A DNA stretch of 64,000 nucleotides from Hyphomicrobiales bacterium (GCA_009377755.1 WHTM01000024.1:1-64000), one strand, 5' to 3'. Shown: positions 32,362 through 42,483, counted from the stretch's first letter. Notes: generated by a model from the sequence alone, not told the origin. A program made the numbers and translations.

Positions 32362-33534
32362 CTAGGCGCGTTTGTAACGGTGGAGAACGAATGGCATGTC
32401 GCAGGTTTCGACCGGCATGCGCTTGCCGCGGACATCGGCGAACAGCCGCGTGCCAAGCGATGCGCATGGCTGCGCGACGTAACCCATGGCGACGGCCGCC
32501 TGTGCGCTCGGCCCGAACCCTCCCGATGTCACGGCGCCGATCGGCGTCGGATCGGTATCGTCGCGATAGAGCTGGACGCCGCCGCGGACGGGCGCCCGTT
32601 CGATCGGACGCAGGCCCACGCGCCTGCGCGGCGTGCCGTGCGCCAACTGTTCAAGGATGACGTCGGAGCCGGGAAATCCGCCTTGCCGCTCGCCGCCGGC
32701 GCGCCGGCACTTCTGCATCGCCCACGCGAGACCGGCCTCGACCGGCGTCGTTCCGGTATCGATGTCGGAGCCATACAGGCAGAGACCGGCTTCCAGCCGC
32801 AGACTGTCGCGCGCGCCGAGCCCGATGGGGGCGACGAGGGGGTTCTGAAGCAGCGCCCGGGCGAGGTCCTCGGCGCGGGATGCCGGAACGGAAATCTCGA
32901 ATCCGTCCTCGCCGGTATAGCCAGAGCGGGACACCTCGCAGTCGATGCCCGCGATCGGCAGCGTCCGGACGTCCATGAATCGCATTGCCGATGCCGCCGG
33001 CGCAAGTTGCGCCAGCACGGCCTCCGCCTCGGGACCTTGCAGCGCAAGCAGCGCGCGATCCCGCAACGGTTCAATCAGGCAGGTTGCCGACAGCCGCTCG
33101 CGCAGGTGCATCTCGTCGGCAGCCTTGCACGCCGCGTTGACGATGAGGTGCAGATGGTCGCCGCGGTTCGCGACCATCAGGTCGTCGAGGATGCCCCCGC
33201 TTTTGTTGGTGAAGAATGCGTAGCGTTGCCGCCCCTCGGCGAGCCCAAGGACGTCGATCGGAACCAAGGATTCCAGCGCGCGCGCCGCGTCCCGCCGGCT
33301 GCCGGAGCGCGGGCGCAGCGCAATCTGCCCCATGTGCGAGACGTCGAACAGACCGGCCGCCGACCGGGTATGGAGGTGCTCCTTGAGAATGCCGGGCGGG
33401 TATTGCACCGGCATCTCGTAGCCGGCAAACGGCACCATGCGCGCGCCCAGCCTGACGTGCAGCGCGAATAACGGAGTTCGTTGCAGGGCGGCAGGCTTGT
33501 GATCGGCAGTGTCGGGACTCGAAATAGACGACAT
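32362..33534 (-). CDS. gcvT: Glycine cleavage system aminomethyltransferase T protein
   Basis: A 390-residue folate-dependent T-protein that releases ammonia and makes 5,10-methylene-tetrahydrofolate. Characteristic segments are [43 protein letters not shown] and [17 protein letters not shown] 33534 has AAGAGGTG at good spacing; the ORF extends three codons further without support. It is the first gene of the operon behind a tandem glycine riboswitch. Confidence 0.95.
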   Translation of the reverse strand: MSSISSPDTADHKPAALQRTPLFALHVRLGARMVPFAGYEMPVQYPPGILKEHLHTRSAAGLFDVSHMGQIALRPRSGSRRDAARALESLVPIDVLGLAEGRQRYAFFTNKSGGILDDLMVANRGDHLHLIVNAACKAADEMHLRERLSATCLIEPLRDRALLALQGPEAEAVLAQLAPAASAMRFMDVRTLPIAGIDCEVSRSGYTGEDGFEISVPASRAEDLARALLQNPLVAPIGLGARDSLRLEAGLCLYGSDIDTGTTPVEAGLAWAMQKCRRAGGERQGGFPGSDVILEQLAHGTPRRRVGLRPIERAPVRGGVQLYRDDTDPTPIGAVTSGGFGPSAQAAVAMGYVAQPCASLGTRLFADVRGKRMPVETCDMPFVLHRYKRA

Positions 33535-33552
33535 GAGTGGCACCTCTTGCGT

Positions 33553-33566
33553 CGGTCCTGAGACCG
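33553..33566 (-). promoter_or_regulatory. Hairpin between glycine riboswitch and gcvT ribosome site
   Basis: CGGTC-TCAG-GACCG on the minus strand, without a U-run. It lies between the second aptamer and the ribosome site of gcvT and could belong to the expression platform, pointing to translational rather than termination control. Confidence 0.4.
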
Positions 33567-33575
33567 ATCGTCACG

Positions 33576-33731
33576 GTGCCCCCTCTGTCGGTTTGCCTGA
33601 GAACGTTATCCCGTCGGCGGGCGCACTAGGCGCCTCTCTCCAGAGTTTGTTACGCATCGCGGTCCCTGCTGCCTGAGAGTTTCCGGGGCGGTTGCTCCTT
33701 CGGCGTCGGTTACCCGATCTCTCCCGCGATG
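33576..33731 (-). promoter_or_regulatory. Tandem glycine riboswitch
   Basis: Read on the minus strand, the leader contains two copies of the glycine aptamer pattern. Aptamer 1 has GCGGGAGAGA, GCCGAAGGAGCAA and GAAACTCTCAGGCA followed by AGGACCGC. Aptamer 2 has CTCTGGAGAGA and ACGTTCTCAGGCAAA followed by GACAGAGGGG. Known behaviour is cooperative glycine binding that turns on gcv expression. Position directly ahead of gcvT confirms the assignment. Confidence 0.9.
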
Positions 33732-33800
33732 CGGCAGTCCGTGTCTCGTGCTGTCTCGTACTCCGAGCTTTGTTGCCTGCGTTCGAATCCAATGATCCTA

Positions 33801-33806
33801 ATTATA
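33801..33806 (-). promoter_or_regulatory. Putative -10 element of the gcv operon
   Basis: A perfect TATAAT on the minus strand (ATTATA on the plus strand) about 70 bp upstream of the first aptamer, in a locally AT-richer patch. A good -35 hexamer is not obvious, so this is tentative. Confidence 0.4.
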
Positions 33807-33924
33807 GCATCATTACGGTCGAGGCGCCAGCGGCAACACGCAAGGCCGGATTTGCGACGAATTTCCGACGCGACTGCGTTCGCGGCCGCACAGCAAAGAT
33901 GCTGGGCATGCCCAGAAAGCGTGC

Positions 33925-33963
33925 TTGTCGAGCCGTGCCGGAGCGGGATAGTATGGTCATACT
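33925..33963 (+). promoter_or_regulatory. Putative promoter with overlapping palindromic operator
   Basis: TTGTCG (33925-33930), an 18-base spacer and TAGTAT (33949-33954) form a plausible promoter for the ABC transporter operon downstream. AGTATG-GT-CATACT (33950-33963) is a perfect inverted repeat overlapping the -10. No regulator gene is adjacent, so the binding protein is unknown. Confidence 0.5.
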
Positions 33964-34090
33964 AAAAATAGGACCATGTTATGCATGCCGTGCATGGTCG
34001 CTGGAACGGAAGATCGGGCGCCTCCTAGTCCGCCGGGGAGGACGGGCGCACGTCTACATCGAACGGTCGGTCAAAGGACTGGAGGGAGTC

Positions 34091-35299
34091 ATGGTCATAA
34101 CGCTCGACAAACTATCTCGACTGATGGTCGCCACCGGGTTCGTGGCGATCGGCTTTGCTGCGTCACCTGGGAATGCTCAAGACACGATCAAGATCGGCGC
34201 CCCGCTCGCGCTCACGGGCGGGCTGGCGGACGAAGGCCATAAGCAGGTCGTCGTATGGGATATGTGGCTTGCGAAGGTCAATGGCGCGGGCGGTATCAAC
34301 GTCGGCGGCAAGAAGATGAAGGTCGAGATCGTCAAGTACGACTATCAGACCAACGGCACCCGCGCCGGCCAACTCGCCGAGAAGCTGGTTACCGACGACA
34401 AGGTCAATTTTGTGCTGGCCCCGTTTGGCTCGGGCCATACCAAGATCGTCGCCGCGGTCGCTGAACGCTACCAGGTTCCGTTGCTCGCCTGCGCTTCGTC
34501 ATCGGAGTCGGTGTTCAACCAGGGACTAAAATACCTGTTCGGAACGCTGTCCCCGAACGGTGGCGTGACCACCGCCGTGGTCAAGTACTTCAAGGTGCAG
34601 GTGCCGACGCTCAAGCGGGTCGCCGTGCTCGGGCGCGACGACGTGTTCCCGAAGTCGATGGCGCAAGGCATCTCGGAGGCGGCGAAGGCCCAAGGCCTCG
34701 ATGTGGTCTATGACCAATACTACGCGGTCGGCACCATGGACCATTCCGCGTCCGTGTCCGCCATCAAAGCGGCGCGGCCCGACTGGATCTACGTCACCGG
34801 CTACACCCAGGACCTGATCCTGGTCCGCAAGCAGATGGCCGATCTCGGCGTGAAGGCGCCGATCGTCTCCATGATGACCGGCCCAGCCTACAAGGAATTC
34901 ACCGACGGTCTCGGCAACCTCGCCAACGGCGTGACCAGCTCCAACTGGTGGCACCATGCGACGACCTACAAGGGTGTCGGCGTGTGGCCGTCGACTCAGG
35001 ACTTCTACAAGGAGTTCGTCGCCAAGAATAAGCATGACCCGGACTACGTGCATGCTTCGTGCGCAGCCGCGACGGTGGTATTGCAAGATGCGATCGAGCG
35101 CGCGGGTACGCTCGACAAGGCCAAAGTGCGCGACGCCCTCGCCAAGACCGACATCACCACGTTCTACGGGCCGGTGAAGTTCAGCCCCAACGGCATGAAT
35201 CAGGAGCGTGACCTGCCGATCATCCAGGTGCAGGACAAGACCATCAAGGTGCTCAATCCGCCGGAAATCAAGAGCGCCGATTTCCAAGTGATGAAGTAG
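34091..35299 (+). CDS. ABC transporter substrate-binding protein, branched-chain amino acid type (LivK-like)
   Basis: 402-residue periplasmic binding protein with a signal peptide ending near GNAQD. IKIGAPLALTGGLADEGHKQ, KMKVEIVKYDYQTNGTRAGQLAEKL (spread over residues about 75-100) and FVLAPFGSGHTKIVAAVAE are the type I periplasmic fold of the Leu/Ile/Val family. ATG 34091 follows GGAGGGAGTC; the longer frame crosses the promoter region. The transporter may carry aromatic acids, amides or amino acids; family membership does not fix the ligand. It heads the set SBP-LivH-LivM-LivG-LivF. Confidence 0.9.
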   Translation: MVITLDKLSRLMVATGFVAIGFAASPGNAQDTIKIGAPLALTGGLADEGHKQVVVWDMWLAKVNGAGGINVGGKKMKVEIVKYDYQTNGTRAGQLAEKLVTDDKVNFVLAPFGSGHTKIVAAVAERYQVPLLACASSSESVFNQGLKYLFGTLSPNGGVTTAVVKYFKVQVPTLKRVAVLGRDDVFPKSMAQGISEAAKAQGLDVVYDQYYAVGTMDHSASVSAIKAARPDWIYVTGYTQDLILVRKQMADLGVKAPIVSMMTGPAYKEFTDGLGNLANGVTSSNWWHHATTYKGVGVWPSTQDFYKEFVAKNKHDPDYVHASCAAATVVLQDAIERAGTLDKAKVRDALAKTDITTFYGPVKFSPNGMNQERDLPIIQVQDKTIKVLNPPEIKSADFQVMK

Positions 35300-35313
35300 C
35301 CTCAACCGCATTG

Positions 35314-35354
35314 CATCGCCCGGGGCGTGGAGTTGCCCCGGGCGATGTTGTTTT
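35314..35354 (+). terminator. Rho-independent-type terminator/attenuator after the SBP gene
   Basis: CATCGCCCGGGGC, 8-base loop, GCCCCGGGCGATG, then TTGTTTT. It follows the binding-protein stop by 14 bp and precedes the permease genes, so partial read-through would give a high receptor-to-permease ratio. Confidence 0.75.
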
Positions 35355-35537
35355 GGCGGTCTGGCCGGGCGGCAGGTCGGGGAACCGGGCCGGGCAGGCG
35401 GCGTGAACTTGGTTGGCCGACTACGAATGAAGTCACCTTGCCGGCGTTCATGCGTAGAGTGATGTCCAGTGGGTGCGTTGCAATTGCTTGAGATGAGCGA
35501 TTAGGGAACCCGCCGACCGGCGGCGACGGGGAAAGGG

Positions 35538-36398
35538 ATGCAGTACCTGCAGGTCCTGGCGAACGGGATCGTACTTGGCGCGCTTTACGCGTGCCTTGCC
35601 GTTGGGTTCTCGCTGGTGTGGGGCGTGTTGAATGTCATTAACATGCTGCACGGCTCTTTCATCATTCTCGGCGGTTACCTCACGTTCTTCGCCTGGCAGA
35701 ATTTCGGCATTCATCCGCTGCTGGCGCTACCCTTCGTTGCCGCCATCCTTTACGGCATCGGCTATGTGACGCAGCTCCTGGTCATCAATCGCGTGGTGTC
35801 CCAGCCGGTACTCACCACGCTGACGCTGACATTCGGGCTCGATCTCATCCTCTACAACTACATGACGGTGTTCTACACCGCGACACCGCGGCGCGTGACG
35901 CTCGATCTCGGCCATGTCGAGCTCGGCGGCATTTTCATGCCGGTCGATCGGCTGTTCGGCATGGTGCTGGCGCTGGCGCTGACCGGCATGCTCTACGTCC
36001 TGCTGCGCGGTTCGCGCATCGGACGCGCGATCGTGGCGGTGCGCATGGACGGCGCCGCGGCGGCGCTGATGGGCATCCGCATCAACCGCATCTACGCGAT
36101 CACCTTCGGCATCGGCGCGCTGATGGCGGGCGCCGCCGGCGCTATCTTTTCCATGGTCTTTCCGATTACCTCCAATCTCACGGGCGACTTCCTCGGCAAG
36201 GCCTTCGTGGTCTGCGTGATCGGCGGTCTGGGCAGCGTGCCGGGCGCGCTGGTCGGCGGATTGGCGCTCGGCATCATCGAGAGTTTCGCCGGGCAATTCT
36301 TCGGACCGCAGCATGCACTCACCGTCGGATTCCTGCTGATGCTGGTACTGTTGGTGGTCAAGCCGACCGGGCTGACCGGCATCAAAGGCTACGAGTGA
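35538..36398 (+). CDS. Branched-chain amino acid-type ABC permease (LivH family)
   Basis: 286 residues with about eight membrane helices; NGIVLGALYACLAVGFSLVWG and VLNVINMLHGSFIILGGY are classic LivH segments. It builds half of the transmembrane channel. AAAGGG precedes the ATG. Its stop overlaps the start of the LivM-type gene (TGATG). Confidence 0.92.
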   Translation: MQYLQVLANGIVLGALYACLAVGFSLVWGVLNVINMLHGSFIILGGYLTFFAWQNFGIHPLLALPFVAAILYGIGYVTQLLVINRVVSQPVLTTLTLTFGLDLILYNYMTVFYTATPRRVTLDLGHVELGGIFMPVDRLFGMVLALALTGMLYVLLRGSRIGRAIVAVRMDGAAAALMGIRINRIYAITFGIGALMAGAAGAIFSMVFPITSNLTGDFLGKAFVVCVIGGLGSVPGALVGGLALGIIESFAGQFFGPQHALTVGFLLMLVLLVVKPTGLTGIKGYE

Positions 36399-37360
36399 TG
36401 ACGCCGACGACCCGTTATCTCATCTTCGCGCTGTGGGTGATCGTGCTCGCCTCGACACCGCTCTGGGCCGGCAACTACTTCGTGCGCATGGCGATCACGA
36501 TCGCAATGTTCTCGGCGCTGACGCTGTCATGGAACCTGATCGGCGGCTTCACCGGCTACCCGTCGCTGTCGACCGCGGCCTTCTTCGGGCTCGGCTGCTA
36601 TGTGGGGGCCCTGTCGCAGCGGGCTGGCGTGCCGATGATCCTCGCCTGGGTGGCCGCGACCGTGTTCGTCGCCGTGCTGGCCGCCGTGTTCGGCGCGATC
36701 ATTTTGCGGCTGCGCGGCCACTATTTCGCGATCGGCTCGATCGGCCTCGTCGAGGTCTTGCGCCTGGTGACTTCCTCCTGGGGCAGCCTGACCGGCGGTG
36801 GCGACGGTCTCAACGTCCCGCTGGTGCAAGGCGGGCCGAACGTGGTGGCGCAAACGTTCCTCGCCGCCATGGTTACCATCATGGTCATCGTGTTCGTCGT
36901 CACCGTTCTGGTTGATCGTGGCCGGCTCGGCTTCGGGCTGCGCTGCATCCAGCAGAACGAAGATGCCGCCGACATGGTCGGCGTCGACACCACGCGCTAC
37001 AAGGTGATCGCCTACACGCTCTCGGCGATGTTCTGCGGGACGGTCGGTGCGGCTTATGCGTCCTGGACCGGTTACATCGATCCGACCGACACTTTTTCGA
37101 TCCTCATGACCATCAAGGTGCCGGTGATGTGCCTGCTCGGAGGCGCCGGGACGGTCCTCGGCCCGGTAGTCGGCACCGGCGTCTACATGATCCTCGAAGA
37201 GATCCTCTGGGCGAATTTCCTCGACTACAACCGGGCCATCCTCGGCGCCGTCACCGTGCTGCTGATCCTGTTCCTGCCCGGCGGCCTCTTGCGGATTTCC
37301 TACAAGACCGTGCTGGCGCAGCTTGCTGCGCGGTTCAATCGATTGGGCGCCGCCGCATGA
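36398..37360 (+). CDS. Branched-chain amino acid-type ABC permease (LivM family)
   Basis: 320 residues, multispanning; SWNLIGGFTGYPSLSTAAFFGLGCYV and RLGFGLRCIQQNEDAADMVGVD (given in parts) are LivM hallmarks. It pairs with LivH. Start ATG 36398 overlaps the LivH stop by one base, and its stop overlaps the LivG start (ATGA), indicating tight coupling. Confidence 0.92.
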   Translation: MTPTTRYLIFALWVIVLASTPLWAGNYFVRMAITIAMFSALTLSWNLIGGFTGYPSLSTAAFFGLGCYVGALSQRAGVPMILAWVAATVFVAVLAAVFGAIILRLRGHYFAIGSIGLVEVLRLVTSSWGSLTGGGDGLNVPLVQGGPNVVAQTFLAAMVTIMVIVFVVTVLVDRGRLGFGLRCIQQNEDAADMVGVDTTRYKVIAYTLSAMFCGTVGAAYASWTGYIDPTDTFSILMTIKVPVMCLLGGAGTVLGPVVGTGVYMILEEILWANFLDYNRAILGAVTVLLILFLPGGLLRISYKTVLAQLAARFNRLGAAA

Positions 37361-38107
37361 GCGACAAAATCCTCGAGCTCGATCAGGTCAGCAAGAATTT
37401 CGGCGGCAATCATGCCGTCAGCGCCGTGAGCTTTGCCCTCAAGGAGGGCGAGATCGTCGGCCTGATCGGTCCGAACGGCGCCGGCAAGACCACGCTGGTC
37501 AACGTGATCACCGGCGTGCAGCGCGCCTCCGCGGGCCGCATCCACTTCGACGGGCTCGACGTCACCGACCAACGGCCCTTCCAGGCGGCTCGGCGCGGCC
37601 TCGCTCGCACCTTCCAGATCGTACAGCCTTTCCCGGCGATGACCGTGCTGGAGAACGTTGCCGCCGGCGCGCTGTTCGGCGGCGCGCAGGCGAGCCGCGC
37701 CGAAGCGACGGCGGCGGCGCGAACGCATCTCGAATTCGTCGGGTTGGCTGCCTTCGCCGATCGGCCCGCGTCGGCCTTGACGCTCTCCGGCCGCAAGCGG
37801 CTTGAGTTGGCCAAGAGCTTGGCGATGAAACCCAAACTCCTGATGCTCGACGAGGTGAACGCTGGACTCAACACCAGCGAGATCGACGGGGCGCTGACAT
37901 TGATCCGCAAGATCGCCGACCGCGGCGTAACCATCCTGGTGATCGAACATCTGATGAAGGTGGTGATGTCGCTGGCGCAGCGGCTGCTGGTGCTGCACCA
38001 CGGACAACTCATCGCCGATGGCGTGCCGCGCGAGATCGTCGACGATCCGCGCGTCATCGAGGCTTATCTCGGCGGAAAATTTGCCAAGCGCGTCAAGGAG
38101 ATGCAGC

Positions 38108-38115
<8 letters not shown>
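37357..38115 (+). CDS. ABC transporter ATP-binding protein (LivG family, variant signature)
   Basis: 252 residues. Walker A is GPNGAGKTT in IVGLIGPNGAGKTTLVN and the Q-loop is in RTFQIVQPFPAMTV. The signature region reads LTLSGRKRLELAKSLA instead of the usual LSGGQ/LSYGQQ pattern, and Walker B is LLMLDEVNAGLN instead of LLLDEPxxGL. The catalytic glutamate and the switch histidine (IEHLMKVVM) are kept, so it should be active. Related variants are known in rhizobial transporters. It overlaps both neighbours. Confidence 0.9.
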
Positions 38116-38824
<709 letters not shown>

Positions 38825-38937
38825 ATGTGAGGCTGCGTTGTTAGGGCTGGAGGCCGGATCACGCGCTCGGCGCCTCTTCTCCCTCTCGCCGATGGGGGAG
38901 GGAGTTCTGCCGTGCCCCAGGCGATGCTGAACATTCT

Positions 38938-40008
38938 ATGATCACCGACACTTTGATCCGCATTCCCGCCAACACCATCCGCGGCTTTATCGCCGAATGC
39001 CTCGGCCTCGTTGGGCTGCTGCCAGCCGACGCCGCAAAGGTTGCGGAGCTGATGACGGAGGCCGACCTCACTGGCGCCGACGCGCACGGAGTGTTCCGCC
39101 TGCCGCAATACGTGCAGCGCACCCAGGCCGGCGGACTCAATCCGTGGCCGAACATCACCGTGACAAAGACCGCGCCGGCGACCGCGCTGATCGACGGCGA
39201 CAACGCTATGGGCCACCTGGTGCTGGCGCGCGCCGCCGAGACGGCGATCGCGCAGGCGCGCGAGACCGGCGTCGCCTGGGTCGGCGTGCGCAACTCCAAT
39301 CACGCGGGTGCCGCCGGCGTCTACGCGGCGATGCCCCTCGCGCACGGCATGATCGGCATCTATTCGGCGGTCGCCAACGCCAACCACATGGCGGCGTGGG
39401 GCGGCACCGATCTCCTGCTCGGCACCAATCCGCTGGCGGTGGCGATTCCCGCAGGCGAGGAGGCGCCCGTGGTGCTCGACATCGCCACCTCGATCGTCTC
39501 CTACGGCACGATCAAGAACTACAAGCTGCAGAACAAGCCGCTGCCGGAAGGCTGGCTGATCGATGCCGCCAGCGGCGAACCGATCACCGACGCGGCGAAC
39601 AGCGACGAAGGCCTGCTGCTGCCGATGGGCGGCTACAAGGGCAGCGGGCTCGCGATCGTGCTCGGTCTGCTCGCCGGTACGCTCAACGGCGCCGCCTTCG
39701 GCCGCGACGTGATCGACTTCAACGCCGACGACGAGACCACGACCAACACGGGGCAGTTCATCCTCGCACTCGACGTCGGGCGCTTCATGCCGCTCGATGC
39801 CTTCAAGGCGGAGGTCGACCGCCACGTGCGCGAGCTGCGGACGTCAAAGTTGTTACCCGGCTTCGATGCCATCCGTCTGCCGGGCGAGCAGCGGCGTCGA
39901 CGGCGCGCGGACCGCGTGAAGAATGGAATACCGATCAGTGCCGAGTTGATGGCGAAGCTGGATGCGCTGGCGAGTGAGATGAAGATGAAGCCGTTGCGCG
40001 AGCGATAG
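38938..40008 (+). CDS. Ldh family oxidoreductase (malate/L-lactate dehydrogenase type 2)
   Basis: 356 residues of the YlbC/ureidoglycolate/sulfolactate dehydrogenase family, NAD(P)-dependent enzymes for 2-hydroxy acids. Markers are TGADAHGVFRLPQYV with the catalytic histidine, VRNSNHAGAAGVYA, LGTNPLAVAIP and PMGGYKGSGLAIVLG. It follows the ABC transporter operon on the same strand after 113 bp, so it may process the imported solute. Substrate not deducible. Confidence 0.88.
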   Translation: MITDTLIRIPANTIRGFIAECLGLVGLLPADAAKVAELMTEADLTGADAHGVFRLPQYVQRTQAGGLNPWPNITVTKTAPATALIDGDNAMGHLVLARAAETAIAQARETGVAWVGVRNSNHAGAAGVYAAMPLAHGMIGIYSAVANANHMAAWGGTDLLLGTNPLAVAIPAGEEAPVVLDIATSIVSYGTIKNYKLQNKPLPEGWLIDAASGEPITDAANSDEGLLLPMGGYKGSGLAIVLGLLAGTLNGAAFGRDVIDFNADDETTTNTGQFILALDVGRFMPLDAFKAEVDRHVRELRTSKLLPGFDAIRLPGEQRRRRRADRVKNGIPISAELMAKLDALASEMKMKPLRER

Positions 40009-40032
40009 GGGTGCACGCACCGTCTCTCCACT

Positions 40033-40073
40033 GTCATCCCGGCCGAGCGCTACGCTCACTCGGCTGGGATGAC
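40033..40073. repeat. Short inverted repeat (gtcatcccggccgagcg)
   Basis: gtcatcccggccgagcg / cactcggctgggatgac around tacgct. It lies between convergent genes and may serve as a bidirectional transcription end. Same type as 46914 and 52979. Confidence 0.75.
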
Positions 40074-40099
40074 AATCGCTGGACCCGTGCTTGACGACA

Positions 40100-41215
40100 C
40101 TACGCCGCGCGTTTCTCCTCGTCCGGGTCGAGCGGCAGCGTCACCGGCTGTTTGCGCTTGGCGGAGAGATCGAGCGCCTTGGTCAACATCAGGTTGCGGT
40201 GCGCCTCGGCCGCCGTTGCGGCCTGCGTGGGCAGGTCGAGCGCGACGCGGTTGAGCCACGACACCGTCTCCTCCGCCATCGGCCCGCGCAACTCGCCGAA
40301 CGCCATGTCGCCCGGTGGATAGCTGCCCATGAAGTCGACCAGACGGCTCTTGTCCGGGTTGTAGCCCTCCGACTGCGGCTGCGACACCGCGAGCACGATG
40401 TCGCGATGCGTGTCGTCGATGGTCAGGACGCCCGTGGTGCCCACGATGCCCACTTCGAGGCTGTAGACCGCGCCCGGCCAAGTCACCGGCAGCGCCCAGT
40501 TGATGTTGAGGTGGTAGACGGTGCCGTCCGAGAACATGATCATGCCGGCGGTCGCGTCGATGCCCTGGTAGAGCGGGCCCAGGACCTTGTCGATCGAGCG
40601 GGCGTAGATTTCGACCGGGGTCTTCGCCTCCAGACACCACATGCAGATGTCGAGCGCGTGCGTTCCCGAGATCACCATCGGCGAGATGGTCGAGGGATCG
40701 TCGGTGCGCTTGTAATTGTCGATCGCCACCAGCCGGTTCATGAACGCGCGCGAGGTGACCAGCGTCACGTCACCCAGTGCATTGGTCCGCACCTTCTCCT
40801 TGGCGGCGAGCCAGCGGCGGCGGAAGCGCTGCGTGTAGCCCACCACGGCATCGAGCTTGGACTCCTCGATCGCCTTGAGCACCCGCGCCGAGTCGGCGAG
40901 CGTCGTCGCCAGCGGCTTCTCGATCAGCATTGGCACGCCGCGTTCCACCGCCGCCATGATCGGATCGACATGCAGGTGCTCGTCGGTGGCGATGATCGCC
41001 GCCGTCACCTCCGGGCGCCGGAGCAGCTCACGGTGATCGGTGGTGATGAAATCGGCGCCGATGGTCGCGCCGACATCGCCGCCGCGATTGGCGCTCTTCT
41101 CGGCGATGCCGATCCATTCGACGGCGGGATGCCGTGCCGCCACCGCGCCGCGGAACAGCCCGACACGCCCGGCGCCGACGATGGCGAGTCCGATTTTCTT
41201 AGCCGACCGCTGCAT
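40100..41215 (-). CDS. Gfo/Idh/MocA family oxidoreductase (second of pair)
   Basis: 371 residues. The Rossmann motif is GLAIVGAGRVGLFRG, the catalytic signature MLIEKPLATTL carries the E-K-P lysine, and the C-terminal dimer domain has ISGTHALDICMW with the conserved histidine. It oxidises or reduces a hydroxyl of a sugar-like or cyclitol substrate with NAD(P). Its start overlaps the end of the upstream Gfo/Idh/MocA gene by 17 bp. Confidence 0.9.
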   Translation of the reverse strand: MQRSAKKIGLAIVGAGRVGLFRGAVAARHPAVEWIGIAEKSANRGGDVGATIGADFITTDHRELLRRPEVTAAIIATDEHLHVDPIMAAVERGVPMLIEKPLATTLADSARVLKAIEESKLDAVVGYTQRFRRRWLAAKEKVRTNALGDVTLVTSRAFMNRLVAIDNYKRTDDPSTISPMVISGTHALDICMWCLEAKTPVEIYARSIDKVLGPLYQGIDATAGMIMFSDGTVYHLNINWALPVTWPGAVYSLEVGIVGTTGVLTIDDTHRDIVLAVSQPQSEGYNPDKSRLVDFMGSYPPGDMAFGELRGPMAEETVSWLNRVALDLPTQAATAAEAHRNLMLTKALDLSAKRKQPVTLPLDPDEEKRAA

Positions 41216-42287
41216 GTCGTACTCCTGTCATTGCCGTGACGGCCGACAGCGTCTCGTTCGTCAGCGGCAGATCGATCGGCTCGTTGCGCTCGGCCGACAG
41301 GTCCGCGGCCAGGTAACTCTCCATCACCATGCGGGCATGCTCCGGCCTTACCATCACGGGCCGGTCGAGGATGCAGGACTCGAGAAAGTGGATCGTCTCC
41401 GGCCCCATCTGCCCGGCAAAGACATGATCGACCTGCTCGCCCGGCATGGTCGACATCGGGAAGCGCGTGCCTTCCGACACGGTGTTGAGCCAGTTGTCGC
41501 GCTGTGTGTCGTCGAGGAATAGCGAGCCCTCGGTGCCGGTGATCTCGATCCAGGTGGCGCAGTAGTTCGGATAGCTGGGCGGCAGGTTCCAGCCGCCGCC
41601 GATCGAGACCAGCACGCCGTTGTCCATCGTGACGATCGACCACATCACGTCATAGGAGCCGTTGATCGGCTGCATGAAGCCGTAGGCGCCCTGCGAATAG
41701 ACCCGCACCGGCTTGGCCGGCTCCAGCAGCCAGAACACGAAGTCGAGGTCATGCGTGGATTCCATCGCCGCCGGGGAGAGCTTTACACGCGTGCCGATCT
41801 TTTTCCCAAGGCTGCGCGAGATGTGCCGGCTGACCATCACGTTGACGACCTTGCCGAGCGTGCCGTCGGCGATCGCTTTCTTGGCGTAGGCGATCTTCGG
41901 GTTGAAGCGTTGCGAATAGCCGATGGTGAATTTCACGTCGCCGCGCCTGGCGAGCGTGATCAGCTCGTCCGCCTCCCACAGCTCCATCGCGATCGGCTTT
42001 TCCAGCAGCACATGCTTGCCGGCCTTGAGGCAATCGCGGGTGATCGGGAAGTGGGTCTGCTCCGGCGTGGTGCAGATGTAGACGACCGAGATGTTGGGGT
42101 TCTTGACGATGTTCTGATAATCGAGCGTCGCGGTCGCCGGATTGGTCAACGCCTTGACCTCGGCCAACTGGTCGGCGCGGATTTCGCAGATGTGCAGCTT
42201 GTCGACCAGCGCCGTCCGCGACAGCGTCTCCGCGCGGATGCCGCCGCACCATCCGGTTCCGATCACCGCGGCTTCGATCTGCTTCAC
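41199..42287 (-). CDS. Gfo/Idh/MocA family oxidoreductase (first of pair)
   Basis: 362 residues with AAVIGTGWCGGIRAE as the nucleotide-binding loop, VLLEKPIAMELWEAD as the E-K-P signature and ESTHDLDFVFW as the conserved histidine region. Its sequence differs clearly from its neighbour outside these motifs, so the pair likely catalyses two steps or forms a hetero-oligomer. The two are translationally coupled. Confidence 0.9.
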   Translation of the reverse strand: MKQIEAAVIGTGWCGGIRAETLSRTALVDKLHICEIRADQLAEVKALTNPATATLDYQNIVKNPNISVVYICTTPEQTHFPITRDCLKAGKHVLLEKPIAMELWEADELITLARRGDVKFTIGYSQRFNPKIAYAKKAIADGTLGKVVNVMVSRHISRSLGKKIGTRVKLSPAAMESTHDLDFVFWLLEPAKPVRVYSQGAYGFMQPINGSYDVMWSIVTMDNGVLVSIGGGWNLPPSYPNYCATWIEITGTEGSLFLDDTQRDNWLNTVSEGTRFPMSTMPGEQVDHVFAGQMGPETIHFLESCILDRPVMVRPEHARMVMESYLAADLSAERNEPIDLPLTNETLSAVTAMTGVRHAAVG

Positions 42288-42374
42288 CGGGCATTCCCCC
42301 TGCTTGTGACGTTGCTGGCGGCTTCATAGCCGGTCCAACCGAGCTTTGTCATCTTTGCCGCGAACCCTCCACCA

Positions 42375-42483
42375 GTCGTCCCCGCGAAAGCGGGGACCCA
42401 TAACCACCGCAGGATCGATGAGGCACCACCTGCGTGCGATCGACAGGTCAGGGGCTATGGGTCCCCGCTTTCGCGGGGACGAC
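42375..42483. repeat. Long inverted repeat (gtcgtccccgcgaaagcgggg)
   Basis: gtcgtccccgcgaaagcggggacccata and tatgggtccccgctttcgcggggacgac are near-perfect 28-bp arms around a 50-bp centre. Its right arm encodes the last residues and stop of the CoA-transferase beta subunit. Confidence 0.9.

Noticed and set aside
42375-42483. Possible rho-independent terminator
   Set aside because: The stem is strong but no T-run follows on either strand; it matches the dispersed repeat class instead.
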